DNA from: Acidimicrobiia bacterium
GTDB taxonomy: Bacteria; Actinomycetota; Acidimicrobiia; Acidimicrobiales; Ilumatobacteraceae
DNA: 7,886 nt
Reading direction: 5' to 3'
NCBI GenBank assembly: GCA_010025655.1
Contig: RGSV01000047.1
Span: forward strand, 1 to 7,886
Part shown: piece after piece, positions 1 to 7,813 of the stretch
How the letters are laid out: each line of letters opens with the position of its first letter
Position numbering within the stretch: the stretch's first letter is position 1
Made by a program: the position numbers and the translations under genes
The notes under the pieces: generated by a model
Database searches by the model: none
What the model was told of the DNA's origin: nothing
The model's input: only the letters and a program-made list of their open reading frames with translations

Positions 1-761
<761 letters not shown>

Positions 762-767
762 GCGATG

Positions 768-774
768 CTCCTTT
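768..774 (-). promoter_or_regulatory. Ribosome binding site of mmsA
   Basis: On the minus strand AAAGGAG lies six bases before the ATG at 761. This fixes the start of the truncated dehydrogenase, which is open at the window edge, and lies inside the 21-base gap after the dihydropyrimidinase stop. Confidence 0.8.
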
Positions 775-782
775 GTTGCGGC

Positions 783-2207
783 TCAGTGCAGGTATTGGCT
801 GAGGCCGCGCTTGATGTACTTACCGTGGCCCTTGCGGCCCTTGAACGTGTCGTTCTCGACCACGACCATGCCGCGCGAGAGCACGGTGTCGACCTTGCCG
901 TCAACCTCGAAGCCCTCCCAGGATGAGTGATCCATGTTCATGTGGTGCTTGTCATTGATGCCAATCTTGGTCTTCTTCGTCGGATCCCACACCAAGATGT
1001 CAGCGTCAGAGCCCGGCGCAATGATGCCCTTCTGCGGATACATGCCGAACATGCGCGCCGGAGTCGTGGCGCAGGTTTCAACCCAGCGCTCGAGCGAGAT
1101 TTCGCCCTGCACGACGCCTTGATAGATCAACTCCATGCGGTGCTCAACACCGCCCATGCCGTTGGGAATCTTGGCAAAGTTGCCCAAGCCAAGTTCCTTC
1201 TGATCTTTCATGCAGAACGGGCAATGGTCGGTCGAGATGATCGCCAACTCGTTCATGCGCAGACCCTTCCACAAGTCGGCGTGGTGATTATGGTGATCAT
1301 GCTTCGAGCGAATCGGCGGTGAGCACACGAACTTCGCGCCTTCAAAACCCGGACGCGCTAGGTGATCCTCGAGCGTCATATAGAGGTATTGCGGGCAGGT
1401 CTCAGCGAACACGTTGAGACCTTCGTGTTGTGCGGCTGCGACTTCGTTCAACGCATCTGACGCCGACATGTGCACGATGTAGAGCGGCACGTTGCCCGCC
1501 ACCTTCGACAACACGATGGCACGGTGCGTCGCCTCGCCCTCCAGCAGGCTTGGGCGCGAGTACGAGTGGTACTTCGGGTCGGTCTGTCCGCGCGCCAGGT
1601 ATTGCTGCACGAGTACGTCAATGGCGATGCCGTTCTCAGCGTGCATCATGATCATCGCGCCGTTCTCGGCTGCAGTTTGCATCGCACGCAAAATCTGGCC
1701 GTCGTCGCTATAGAAGACACCCGGATACGCCATGAACAGCTTGAAGCTGGTGACACCCTCGTGGTCGACGAGGTAGGTCATGTCCTTCAGTGCCTGCTCA
1801 TCAATGCCGCCGATGATCTGGTGGAACGCATAATCGATCGCGCAGTTACCGCCAGCCTTGCGATGCCATTCGGCGAGACCCAGCTGCACGTTTTCGTTGT
1901 ATCGCTGCAGTGCCATATCGACGATGGTCGTAACGCCACCCCACGCAGCGGCAATCGTGCCGGTCTCGAAGGTGTCCACCGCCGCGGTGCCGCCGAAGGG
2001 CAGTTCCATGTGCGTGTGCACGTCGATGCCGCCTGGCACCACGTACTTTCCCTTCGCGTCGATCACTTTGTCGGCAGTCACGCCCATCGCGTCGGCCTGA
2101 CCGCGCGCATAGAGGGCGACGATGACTTCACCGTCGATCAGCACGTCTTGGTCATGACGACCCGTCGGGCTCACGACCGTGCCGTTCTTGATGAGGATGC
2201 GGGCCAT
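783..2207 (-). CDS. hydA: Dihydropyrimidinase (D-hydantoinase family)
   Basis: A 474-residue cyclic amidohydrolase, the usual length of the family. It hydrolyses 5,6-dihydrouracil or dihydrothymine to N-carbamoyl-beta-alanine or N-carbamoyl-beta-aminoisobutyrate in the cytoplasm. The dinuclear metal site is complete: H64 and H66 in DVHTH, the lysine to be carboxylated K156 (SFKLF), H189 (MMHAEN), H246 (YIVHMS) and D327 (STDHCP). Tyr161 sits five residues after K156, as the catalytic Tyr does in hydantoinases. PNGMGG at 348-353 is the conserved substrate-loop region. A His-rich stretch, KHDHHNHH, occupies 302-309. The start is fixed by GAAGGAG six bases upstream. It lies 22 bases after the ureidopropionase stop and 21 bases before mmsA, so cotranscription is very likely. 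A hydantoinase with other substrates is possible, but the neighbours argue for pyrimidine catabolism. Confidence 0.95.
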   Translation of the reverse strand: MARILIKNGTVVSPTGRHDQDVLIDGEVIVALYARGQADAMGVTADKVIDAKGKYVVPGGIDVHTHMELPFGGTAAVDTFETGTIAAAWGGVTTIVDMALQRYNENVQLGLAEWHRKAGGNCAIDYAFHQIIGGIDEQALKDMTYLVDHEGVTSFKLFMAYPGVFYSDDGQILRAMQTAAENGAMIMMHAENGIAIDVLVQQYLARGQTDPKYHSYSRPSLLEGEATHRAIVLSKVAGNVPLYIVHMSASDALNEVAAAQHEGLNVFAETCPQYLYMTLEDHLARPGFEGAKFVCSPPIRSKHDHHNHHADLWKGLRMNELAIISTDHCPFCMKDQKELGLGNFAKIPNGMGGVEHRMELIYQGVVQGEISLERWVETCATTPARMFGMYPQKGIIAPGSDADILVWDPTKKTKIGINDKHHMNMDHSSWEGFEVDGKVDTVLSRGMVVVENDTFKGRKGHGKYIKRGLSQYLH

Positions 2208-2213
2208 GGCTGT

Positions 2214-2220
2214 CTCCTTC
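2214..2220 (-). promoter_or_regulatory. Ribosome binding site of dihydropyrimidinase gene
   Basis: GAAGGAG on the minus strand ends six bases before the ATG at 2207. It falls in the 22-base gap after the upstream gene's TAA and confirms the MARILIKNG start. Confidence 0.8.
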
Positions 2221-2229
2221 GTTGTCTCT

Positions 2230-3075
2230 TTATCTACGCACGAGTTCGGGGTACGCGTCGGGGCGACGATCGCGATAGAACGCCCAGCGGTCGCGCACCA
2301 TCTTGATCTTGTCCATGTCGAGATCGCGCACGATCAGCTCGGGTTTGTGCGGGTCGCCGACATTGCCGACGAACTTGCCTTCCGGGTCGACGAAGTAACT
2401 CTGACCATAGAAGTCGTCGTCGCCATATTCCGCCTCGATGCCGACGCGATTGATGGCACCGACGTAATACATGTTTGCTACGGCCGACGCGGGCTGTTCG
2501 AGACGCCAGATGTACTCCGACAAGCCGCGGCTCGTCGCCGACGGGTTGAAGACGAGTTCGGCGCCGTTCAAGCCGAGCGCACGCCAACCTTCGGGGAAGT
2601 GCCTGTCATAACAGATATAGACACCGACTTTGCCCACGGCAGTATCGAACACCGGGTAACCATCGGTGCCTGGCGTGAAATAGAACTTCTCCCAGAAACC
2701 CTTCACCTGCGGAATGTGCTGCTTGCGATATTTTCCGAGATACCGACCATCGGCATCAATCACGGCCGCCGTGTTGTAATACAAACCGGGCTGCACGATT
2801 TCATACATCGGCAGTACCAGCACCATCCCCAGTTCTTTCGCCACGCTCTGGAATCGCTTCGTGGTCGGGCCATCGGGAATCGCCTCGGTGTAGTCGTAGT
2901 ACTTCGCGTCTTGCACCTGACAGAAGTACGGGCCGTAGAACAGCTCCTGAAAACACATCACCTGCGCACCTTGCTTGGCGGCGTCACGAGCCGCCGCCTC
3001 GTGCTTGTCGATCATCTTGTCTTTGCTGCCCGCCCAGTCGGTCTGCAACAGCGCTGCCTTGATTACACGGCCCAT
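2230..3075 (-). CDS. Beta-ureidopropionase (N-carbamoyl-beta-alanine amidohydrolase), nitrilase superfamily
   Basis: A 281-residue carbon-nitrogen hydrolase. The Glu-Lys-Cys triad is visible: E44 (CFQELFYGP), K118 (KYRKQHIPQ) and C155 (YICYDRHFPEG). The FWEKFYFTPG segment, QPASAVAN, and the C-terminal RDRRPDAY are typical of beta-ureidopropionases rather than of generic nitrilases. The expected reaction is N-carbamoyl-beta-alanine to beta-alanine, CO2 and ammonia. The frame stays open upstream to 3285, but the extra 70 residues are Arg-rich, low in similarity and overlap the divergent promoter region. I chose the ATG at 3075 because GGGGG lies eight bases upstream and MGRVIKAALLQ is a normal nitrilase-fold beginning. 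It is the first gene of the minus-strand operon, 22 bases before dihydropyrimidinase, whose product would be its substrate. An N-carbamoyl-D-amino-acid hydrolase is the main alternative and is less likely. Confidence 0.92.
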   Translation of the reverse strand: MGRVIKAALLQTDWAGSKDKMIDKHEAAARDAAKQGAQVMCFQELFYGPYFCQVQDAKYYDYTEAIPDGPTTKRFQSVAKELGMVLVLPMYEIVQPGLYYNTAAVIDADGRYLGKYRKQHIPQVKGFWEKFYFTPGTDGYPVFDTAVGKVGVYICYDRHFPEGWRALGLNGAELVFNPSATSRGLSEYIWRLEQPASAVANMYYVGAINRVGIEAEYGDDDFYGQSYFVDPEGKFVGNVGDPHKPELIVRDLDMDKIKMVRDRWAFYRDRRPDAYPELVRR

Positions 3076-3083
3076 GCCGGATT

Positions 3084-3088
3084 CCCCC
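3084..3088 (-). promoter_or_regulatory. Ribosome binding site of beta-ureidopropionase gene
   Basis: On the minus strand GTGGGGGAA precedes the ATG at 3075; the G-run is eight bases upstream. It supports the 281-residue start over the 70-residue longer reading frame. Confidence 0.65.
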
Positions 3089-3102
3089 ACTTCGTTGTGT
3101 AG

Positions 3103-3114
3103 ACCTTCCAAGGT
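3103..3114. promoter_or_regulatory. Short palindrome ACCTTCCAAGGT, possible operator
   Basis: Perfect five-base arms (ACCTT and AAGGT) flank a two-base centre, 28 bases upstream of the ureidopropionase ATG. The position suits a repressor or activator site for the pyrimidine operon, but a 5-bp arm can arise by chance and there is no regulator gene in the window. Confidence 0.25.
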
Positions 3115-3191
3115 AGTGGGGAAATCGGTCGGTGAGCCCGAGCCACGATGGCTCGGCGGTACTCGCCTCGCTGCGGTGGCACCGCACTCAC

Positions 3192-3197
3192 TACCGT
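3192..3197 (+). promoter_or_regulatory. Candidate -10 hexamer (TACCGT) for a leaderless sulfatase transcript
   Basis: TACCGT fits the actinobacterial TANNNT -10 pattern and ends seven bases before the ATG at 3205. Transcription could therefore start on the A of the start codon. No Shine-Dalgarno sequence precedes that ATG, which fits leaderless expression. No good -35 hexamer is visible. Confidence 0.35.
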
Positions 3198-3204
3198 TGC
3201 CCGC

Positions 3205-5172
3205 ATGGCGCAAACGACGCGGCCACCCTTCGGCGGCACAATCGGGCGCACGTTCGCCGAGTCGACCCCGTCGTGGCCCGACCACGAGATTGCACCGGCC
3301 GGTTCACCGAACATCGTTGTCGTGCTGCTCGACGACGTGGGGTACGCCCAGTTTGGTTGCTATGGCAGCGACATTCGCACGCCGACCTTTGATGCACTCG
3401 CCGCACACGGCCTGCGGTACACGAACTACCACACCACCGCGTTGTGCTCACCGACGCGCGCGGCGTTGCTGACCGGTCGCAATCATCACAGCGTGGGCAT
3501 GGCGCGTGTCGCCGATGTGCCGTCAGGATTTCCCGGCTACAACGCCGAGATGTCACACGAAGACGGCATGTTGTCGGAGATTCTCGTGCGCAACGGCTAC
3601 AGCACCTTCTGTGTCGGCAAGTGGCATCTGACTCCGCCTTATGAACACCAGATGGGTGCGCGTCGGTGGCGCTGGCCGCTAGGCCGCGGGTTCGAGCGCT
3701 ACTACGGCTTTCTCGGTGGCGAGACCGACCAGTATCACCCTGACCTCGTCTACGACAATCACGAGATTGATCCGCCTGCGACGCCAGAAGAGGGCTACCA
3801 CTTCACACATGACATGGCCGACAAGGCGATCCTCTTCATGAACGACGCGCGCGCTGCGCACCCGACTAAACCGTTTTTCTTGTGGTTTGCGCCCGGCGCG
3901 TGTCATGCTCCGCACCAAGCGCCAGCGTCGTATATCGAGCCGTACCGCGGTCAGTTCGACAAAGGGTGGGATGCATGGCGCGACGAAGTGTTCGCGCGAC
4001 AAGTGCAGTCGGGTGTCATGCCAAAGAACACGACCCTCAGCGAACGACCGCACTGGGTGCCGGCGTGGGATTCGCTCTCTGCCGACGAGCGTCGTCTCTA
4101 TGCGCGCATGATGGAGGTCTACGCCGGCTTTCTCACACACACCGACGCTCAAGTCGGGCGACTCGTCGAGCACCTGAAATCGCTCGGCGAATTCGACAAC
4201 ACGATCTTTGTGGTGATGAGCGACAACGGTGCATCAGCCGAAGGTGGACCGAAGGGGTCATACAACGAGGTGTTCTTCTTCAACTTCGTGCCCGAGAGCC
4301 TCGAAGAAAACCTGAAGCGCATTGATCTGCTTGGCACACCGCACGCCCACAACCATTACCCGTGGGGTTGGGCGTGGGCAGGCAACACGCCGTTCAAGCG
4401 CTGGAAGCGCGAAACTCACGAAGGCGGCGTCACCGACCCGCTCATCGTGCACTGGCCGAAGGGCATCACCGCACGCGGCGAGGTGCGCCACCAATACGCA
4501 CATGCCGTCGACCTCATGCCGACACTGCTCGAGGTCTTGAAGATCGACCCACCAAGCGAGATTGCCGGCGTCCACCGTGTGCTGCCGCTCAACAATCAAC
4601 CGGGCAAGTTCGGCGATCGGCGACAGAAGCGCGAGCGCTATGTGTATCGCCCGGGCATCGGCTCGCTGCCACGTGCCGTTGCACCGAATCTGCACAACCG
4701 CGGGTTTCGCATCACCGCCGAAGTCACCTCGCGTGGTGAAGTTGGCGGCACCATCTGTGCTCACGGTTCGGCCTCAGCTGGCTACGCAGTGTTCGTGCGC
4801 AACAACCGCCTGCACTACCTGCATAACTTTCTCGGACTGCGACACTTCGAGGCGGTGGCCGAAGTCGAAGTGCCGATTGGCAGTCACCGCTTGGTGGTCG
4901 AGTTCTCGCCCACAGGGCGCTTCAAGGGGGACGTCGCATTGTTCTACGACGATCTGCCCGTCGGCAGTGTGGAAGTCGGCGCGACCGTGCCGTTCTTCTA
5001 TGGCACGGCGGGGTTCACCGTTGGTTACTTGCGCGGTCACTCGGTGATTCCTGGTGAACACGCACCATTCGCGTTCACTGCCGGAGCGTTGCATCACGTG
5101 ATCGTCGAGCCGGCAGGTTCGTCGTGGCGCGACCCCGTTCGCGAAGATCGCTCGGCACTCGGCACGCAGTAA
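3205..5172 (+). CDS. Arylsulfatase (FGly-type sulfatase) with an apparent in-frame internal deletion
   Basis: A sulfatase family hydrolase of 655 residues from this start; numbering below counts from the upstream in-frame ATG at 3148. Active-site residues are complete: D62 and D63 (LLDDVG), C100 in C-S-P-T-R with R104 (the Cys is presumably converted to formylglycine), K158 and H160 (GKWHL), H253 (CHAPH), D359 and N360 (MSDNG) and K420 (KRETHEGG). The expected reaction is sulfate-ester hydrolysis with a Ca2+ ion; the substrate is unknown. A C-terminal beta-sandwich starts near 499 (YVYRPGIG). Oddity: after PPSEIAGV (475) the sequence passes straight to HRVLPLNN. Relatives carry about 100-120 residues there, including the motif around W-K-A and the W-x-L-Y segment, which complete the sulfatase C-terminal subdomain. 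No signal peptide is visible. I prefer 3205 over 3148 because the family begins near FGGTIGRT and a -10-like hexamer sits at leaderless distance. It overlaps the next gene by one base. Confidence 0.9.
   Translation: MAQTTRPPFGGTIGRTFAESTPSWPDHEIAPAGSPNIVVVLLDDVGYAQFGCYGSDIRTPTFDALAAHGLRYTNYHTTALCSPTRAALLTGRNHHSVGMARVADVPSGFPGYNAEMSHEDGMLSEILVRNGYSTFCVGKWHLTPPYEHQMGARRWRWPLGRGFERYYGFLGGETDQYHPDLVYDNHEIDPPATPEEGYHFTHDMADKAILFMNDARAAHPTKPFFLWFAPGACHAPHQAPASYIEPYRGQFDKGWDAWRDEVFARQVQSGVMPKNTTLSERPHWVPAWDSLSADERRLYARMMEVYAGFLTHTDAQVGRLVEHLKSLGEFDNTIFVVMSDNGASAEGGPKGSYNEVFFFNFVPESLEENLKRIDLLGTPHAHNHYPWGWAWAGNTPFKRWKRETHEGGVTDPLIVHWPKGITARGEVRHQYAHAVDLMPTLLEVLKIDPPSEIAGVHRVLPLNNQPGKFGDRRQKRERYVYRPGIGSLPRAVAPNLHNRGFRITAEVTSRGEVGGTICAHGSASAGYAVFVRNNRLHYLHNFLGLRHFEAVAEVEVPIGSHRLVVEFSPTGRFKGDVALFYDDLPVGSVEVGATVPFFYGTAGFTVGYLRGHSVIPGEHAPFAFTAGALHHVIVEPAGSSWRDPVREDRSALGTQ
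4570..4575 (+). other. Apparent junction of an internal deletion in the arylsulfatase gene
   Basis: Codons GTC-CAC (V475-H476, counting from 3148) join the end of the sulfatase core (PPSEIAGV) to the linker HRVLPLNN. In related long arylsulfatases, as I know the family, that linker follows a Trp- and Glu-rich helix more than 100 residues later. The reading frame is intact across the junction. The exact endpoints and the length lost are inferred from family knowledge, not measured. Confidence 0.6.
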
Positions 5173-5174
5173 TG
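5170..5174 (+). promoter_or_regulatory. TAATG stop/start overlap, likely translational coupling
   Basis: The TAA of the first sulfatase and the ATG of the second share one base. There is no clear Shine-Dalgarno sequence before this ATG, so the second protein is probably made by ribosomes finishing the first. This ties the two hydrolases into one operon. Confidence 0.75.
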
Positions 5175-6680
5175 CGCCCGAACGTGCTGCTGGTCACGCT
5201 CGATCAGTTTCGCGGCGACTGTCTCTCGTCGCTCGGCCACTCGGTTGTGCGCACACCACACCTCGACGCGCTTGCCAGAGAGTCGGTCACCTTCGCCCGT
5301 CACTACAGCCAGGCTGCGCCGTGTTCGCCGGGTCGCGCCAGTTTGTACACCGGCACGTATCAGATGAATCACCGCGTGTGTTTCAACGGCTCGCCGCTCG
5401 ACGATCGACTCGACAACGTCGCGCGCTTTGCTCGCCGCGTCGGCTATTCACCCACACTCTTTGGCTATACCGACCAGGGAATTGATCCGCGTGCCACGGC
5501 TGACGCAAACGACCCGCGACTCTCGACCTATCAAGGGGTGCTGCCCGGCTTCGACTGGGTGCTCGACCTGAGCGAGCCGTATGTGCCGTGGCTCGCCCAC
5601 CTGCGCAACAACGGCCACGACATCACCGATCACGTTGCTGCGTTGATCAGCGAACCCGAGCGCGACGAGTCGCTCAGCATCACGGCGTTTCTCACCAACA
5701 CGTTTCTCGCCTGGCTCGATGGCCGCGGCCCTGGCGAAGTCGGCGCGGCAGCGCGCCCGGGCAACACGCCGTGGTTCGCGCATCTCAGTTATCTGAGACC
5801 ACACCCGCCCTACACCGCGGCTGGAAAATGGACGAACGCCTACGACCCGGCGACGGTCGACATGCCGATTGCACCTGCTGCCGAACGGCACGACTTTCAC
5901 GAAGCCGTGATGCAACTTCCCGATACCGCCGCACCGCGCACCGAGGCCGGCATGCGCAGGATGCGCGCGCAGTACTACGGCATGATCGGTGAAGTCGACC
6001 ATCATCTCGGGCGAATTGTCGCGACACTGCGCGAACGAGACGAGTGGAACAACACCGTCATCGTCATCTCGGCCGACCATGGCGAACAACTCGGCGACCA
6101 CGGCCTGCGCGAGAAAGTGGGCTTCTTCGAACAGAGCTACCACATCATCGGCATGGTGCGTTCGCCGCAACACCGAGCTGGGCACGGTCGCGTGGTGCAG
6201 GCATTCACCGAGAACGTCGACGTGTTCCCGACGTTGTGCGAATTGCTCGCTGCGCCCACACCCGCGCAGTGCGATGGTCGCTCGCTCGTGCCGTGGCTGG
6301 CCGGCGAAACTCCCGACGACTGGCGTGAGATGGCGACATGGGAATACGACTGGCGACAGCTCTACATCAACGACGCACCCGACGGCTCGGCGGTGAATTG
6401 GCCCAACGACCGTCGCCTCGAACGTCAGAACCTCTGTGTGCAACGCGACGAACACACTGCCTACGTGCAATTCGGCAATGGCGACTGGTTGGCTTTCGAT
6501 CTGGCGCGCGATCCGACGTGGCGCACGCAGATCACCGATGCTGCTCGCGTGCTTCCACTCGCCCAGCGAATGCTGACCTGGCGTTCGCAACACACCGAGC
6601 GACGTCTGTCGGGAATGAAACTCGAAAGCGGTGGGGTGGGGCGCTGGCCCGCTGGTGTGTCGTGGCGCGATTCGCACTAG
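5172..6680 (+). CDS. Sulfatase-like hydrolase of the phosphonate monoester hydrolase / arylsulfatase group
   Basis: A 502-residue alkaline-phosphatase-superfamily enzyme. Residues match the phosphonate monoester hydrolase pattern: D11 and Q12 (TLDQFRGD), C51 in C-S-P-G-R with R55 (formylglycine site), N66 in MNHR, GYTDQGIDPR at 98-107, H211 (LRPHPPY), D302 and H303 (SADHGEQ), and K315 thirteen residues after D302, the spacing seen in that group. Length is close to the roughly 510 of characterised members. Those enzymes are promiscuous, cleaving phosphonate monoesters, phosphodiesters and sulfate esters, so the natural substrate cannot be named. No signal peptide is seen; it is probably cytoplasmic. 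An in-frame ATG at 5124 would add 16 residues inside the upstream gene. I chose 5172 because MRPNVLLVTLDQ is the normal family beginning and it gives the TAATG coupling. It converges with the chromate transporter gene, 28 bases away. Confidence 0.9.
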   Translation: MRPNVLLVTLDQFRGDCLSSLGHSVVRTPHLDALARESVTFARHYSQAAPCSPGRASLYTGTYQMNHRVCFNGSPLDDRLDNVARFARRVGYSPTLFGYTDQGIDPRATADANDPRLSTYQGVLPGFDWVLDLSEPYVPWLAHLRNNGHDITDHVAALISEPERDESLSITAFLTNTFLAWLDGRGPGEVGAAARPGNTPWFAHLSYLRPHPPYTAAGKWTNAYDPATVDMPIAPAAERHDFHEAVMQLPDTAAPRTEAGMRRMRAQYYGMIGEVDHHLGRIVATLRERDEWNNTVIVISADHGEQLGDHGLREKVGFFEQSYHIIGMVRSPQHRAGHGRVVQAFTENVDVFPTLCELLAAPTPAQCDGRSLVPWLAGETPDDWREMATWEYDWRQLYINDAPDGSAVNWPNDRRLERQNLCVQRDEHTAYVQFGNGDWLAFDLARDPTWRTQITDAARVLPLAQRMLTWRSQHTERRLSGMKLESGGVGRWPAGVSWRDSH

Positions 6681-6708
6681 CCGACGCCGACTGCGCCCGA
6701 CAATCGCG
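6681..6708. other. Short gap between convergent genes
   Basis: Only 28 bases separate the stop codons of the second sulfatase and the transporter. A weak CTAGC/GCTAG pair spans the gap with a 26-base loop, but there is no stable GC hairpin followed by a T-run on either strand, so I do not call an intrinsic terminator. Confidence 0.5.
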
Positions 6709-7782
6709 CTAGCCCACCCGCGCGCGTCTCGCCTCGCGCCACCGCGGCACTGCCACAATCACCGCGAGAGACAGCACGAACGTCGCGGCTGACCACCAAC
6801 CGACGAATGCCTCGTCGGCGAGTCGCACCAACACCACGACCATCAAAGCGATCGAGCCCGTCGACACACCACGCAAGAACGCCCCGAACACATGCGAGCG
6901 CTGCGACCATCGCACCACACGACCGACGAGTGCGGCGAACACAAACGACGGACCAAAGATGCCAAACGTCGCCACCGCTGCCCCACCCAGACCTGCGAGG
7001 TGCCAGCCCACAAAAGTTGCGGTGGTGAAGACGGGGCCAGGTGTGAATTGCCCAACCGAGATGGCATCAAGCAACACATCGGGTGAGATCCATCCGCGAC
7101 CGACGACTTCGGCATCGAGAAACACCAACAACACGTAGCCGCTGCCAAAGATCACCGACCCGATCTGCAAGAAGACGAGAAAGATCTGCCACATCGGCAC
7201 GATGGGCGTCGTTGTGCTCGCCGCGATGACGAGTGGTGCCAGGAGTGACGTCATGGTGCGAGTTGCGGCTCTCGCGCGCAATGCCACCGAACCTGCGCCA
7301 ACAATCGCCAATACCAACAGCTCGGGCACACTAACGATTGCTCCAATAAGGGCCAACGCTGCAATCACGCCATCGCGCGCGTCACGCACCGCGGTTGAGC
7401 GCAATCTCCGCAGCGCATCGAGCACAATGGCGGCCACGATCGGCGCCACCCACCGACGAATGTCAGCAATGGTCGCACTCGTCAGCACGTCTTCATACAC
7501 CCAGCCGACTGCACACACGATGAGAAACGCCGGCAAGATGAACGACGCGCCACCCGCGAGAAGCCCGCGCCAACCTGCACGCTTGGCGCCAAGCGCCATC
7601 GCCATCTCGGTCGAGTTCGGGCCGGGCACCAACGCGCACGCCCCCACCATTCGCGCAAATTCATCGTCACTCACCCAGCCGCGCTGCTGCACTACACGTG
7701 TGCGCATCATGGCGATGTGAGCGGCCGGCCCGCCGACGCCGATGACGCCCAACCAGCCGAAGAGTCGCACCACTTCGACCAA
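6709..7782 (-). CDS. chrA: Chromate transporter, two-domain CHR family (ChrA-like); 5' end disrupted
   Basis: An inner-membrane protein with two tandem CHR domains. Domain 1 shows GGPAAHIAMM at 17-26 and PGPNSTEMA at 53-61. Domain 2 shows FGSGYVLLVFLD at 212-223 and GQFTPGPVFTTATFVG at 244-259. Many hydrophobic membrane segments run throughout. The family exports chromate by proton-coupled antiport, although many homologues have untested substrates. The 357 residues counted here begin at a TTG with no Shine-Dalgarno sequence. The frame continues upstream with PSLRTRL, which looks like genuine family N-terminus, so coding probably reaches at least 7812. Upstream of that the sequence becomes an inverted copy of this gene's own codons 116-140 and the frame soon meets TGA at 7852-7854. 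The true start is therefore probably missing. It is convergent with the sulfatase pair and not obviously linked to it in function. Confidence 0.88.
   Translation of the reverse strand: MVEVVRLFGWLGVIGVGGPAAHIAMMRTRVVQQRGWVSDDEFARMVGACALVPGPNSTEMAMALGAKRAGWRGLLAGGASFILPAFLIVCAVGWVYEDVLTSATIADIRRWVAPIVAAIVLDALRRLRSTAVRDARDGVIAALALIGAIVSVPELLVLAIVGAGSVALRARAATRTMTSLLAPLVIAASTTTPIVPMWQIFLVFLQIGSVIFGSGYVLLVFLDAEVVGRGWISPDVLLDAISVGQFTPGPVFTTATFVGWHLAGLGGAAVATFGIFGPSFVFAALVGRVVRWSQRSHVFGAFLRGVSTGSIALMVVVLVRLADEAFVGWWSAATFVLSLAVIVAVPRWREARRARVG
7364..7436 (+). repeat. Inverted repeat, left arm (inside chromate transporter gene)
   Basis: These 73 bases are identical, without mismatch, to the reverse complement of 7814-7886. 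They encode residues 116-140 of the transporter on the minus strand. Identity stops sharply after position 7436 (CGAT here against GTCG in the other arm). On the other side the window ends before the match does, so the repeat may be longer. Confidence 0.95.
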
Positions 7783-7813
7783 ACGAGTGCGCAGCGAAGG
7801 CTGGCCAATCGAC

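Larger units (their letters stand above)
3076..3204. promoter_or_regulatory. Divergent intergenic region between pyrimidine operon and sulfatase pair
   Basis: These 129 bases separate the ureidopropionase start (minus) from the preferred sulfatase start (plus), so promoters for both operons must lie here or inside the first codons. It contains a small palindrome at 3103-3114 and a TANNNT-type hexamer (TACCGT) at 3192-3197. I see no convincing -35 hexamer for either direction and no riboswitch-like structure. Confidence 0.55.

Noticed and set aside
1470..3102. Plus-strand open frames of 278 and 307 residues opposite dihydropyrimidinase and ureidopropionase
   Set aside because: These are antisense shadows of two confidently identified enzymes, with no motif of their own and no ribosome binding site noticed.
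3110..3115. TACCTT on the minus strand as a -10 hexamer for the pyrimidine operon
   Set aside because: It fits TANNNT and would give a leader of roughly 30 bases, but no acceptable -35 hexamer lies 16-19 bases upstream and such hexamers are common by chance.
3076..3285. Seventy-residue N-terminal extension of the beta-ureidopropionase frame up to 3285
   Set aside because: The extension is Arg/Pro/Gly-rich without nitrilase features, overlaps the sulfatase start on the other strand, and the ATG at 3075 has its own G-rich ribosome site and the normal family beginning.
6677..6712. CTAGC/GCTAG pair between the convergent genes as a bidirectional terminator
   Set aside because: The arms are only five bases, the loop is 26 bases, and neither strand has a following T-run.
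5448..6758. Long minus-strand open frame (436 residues) opposite the second sulfatase
   Set aside because: It has no recognisable domain, is rich in Arg, His and Val as expected for an antisense shadow of GC-rich coding DNA, and lies opposite a gene with a full set of catalytic residues.
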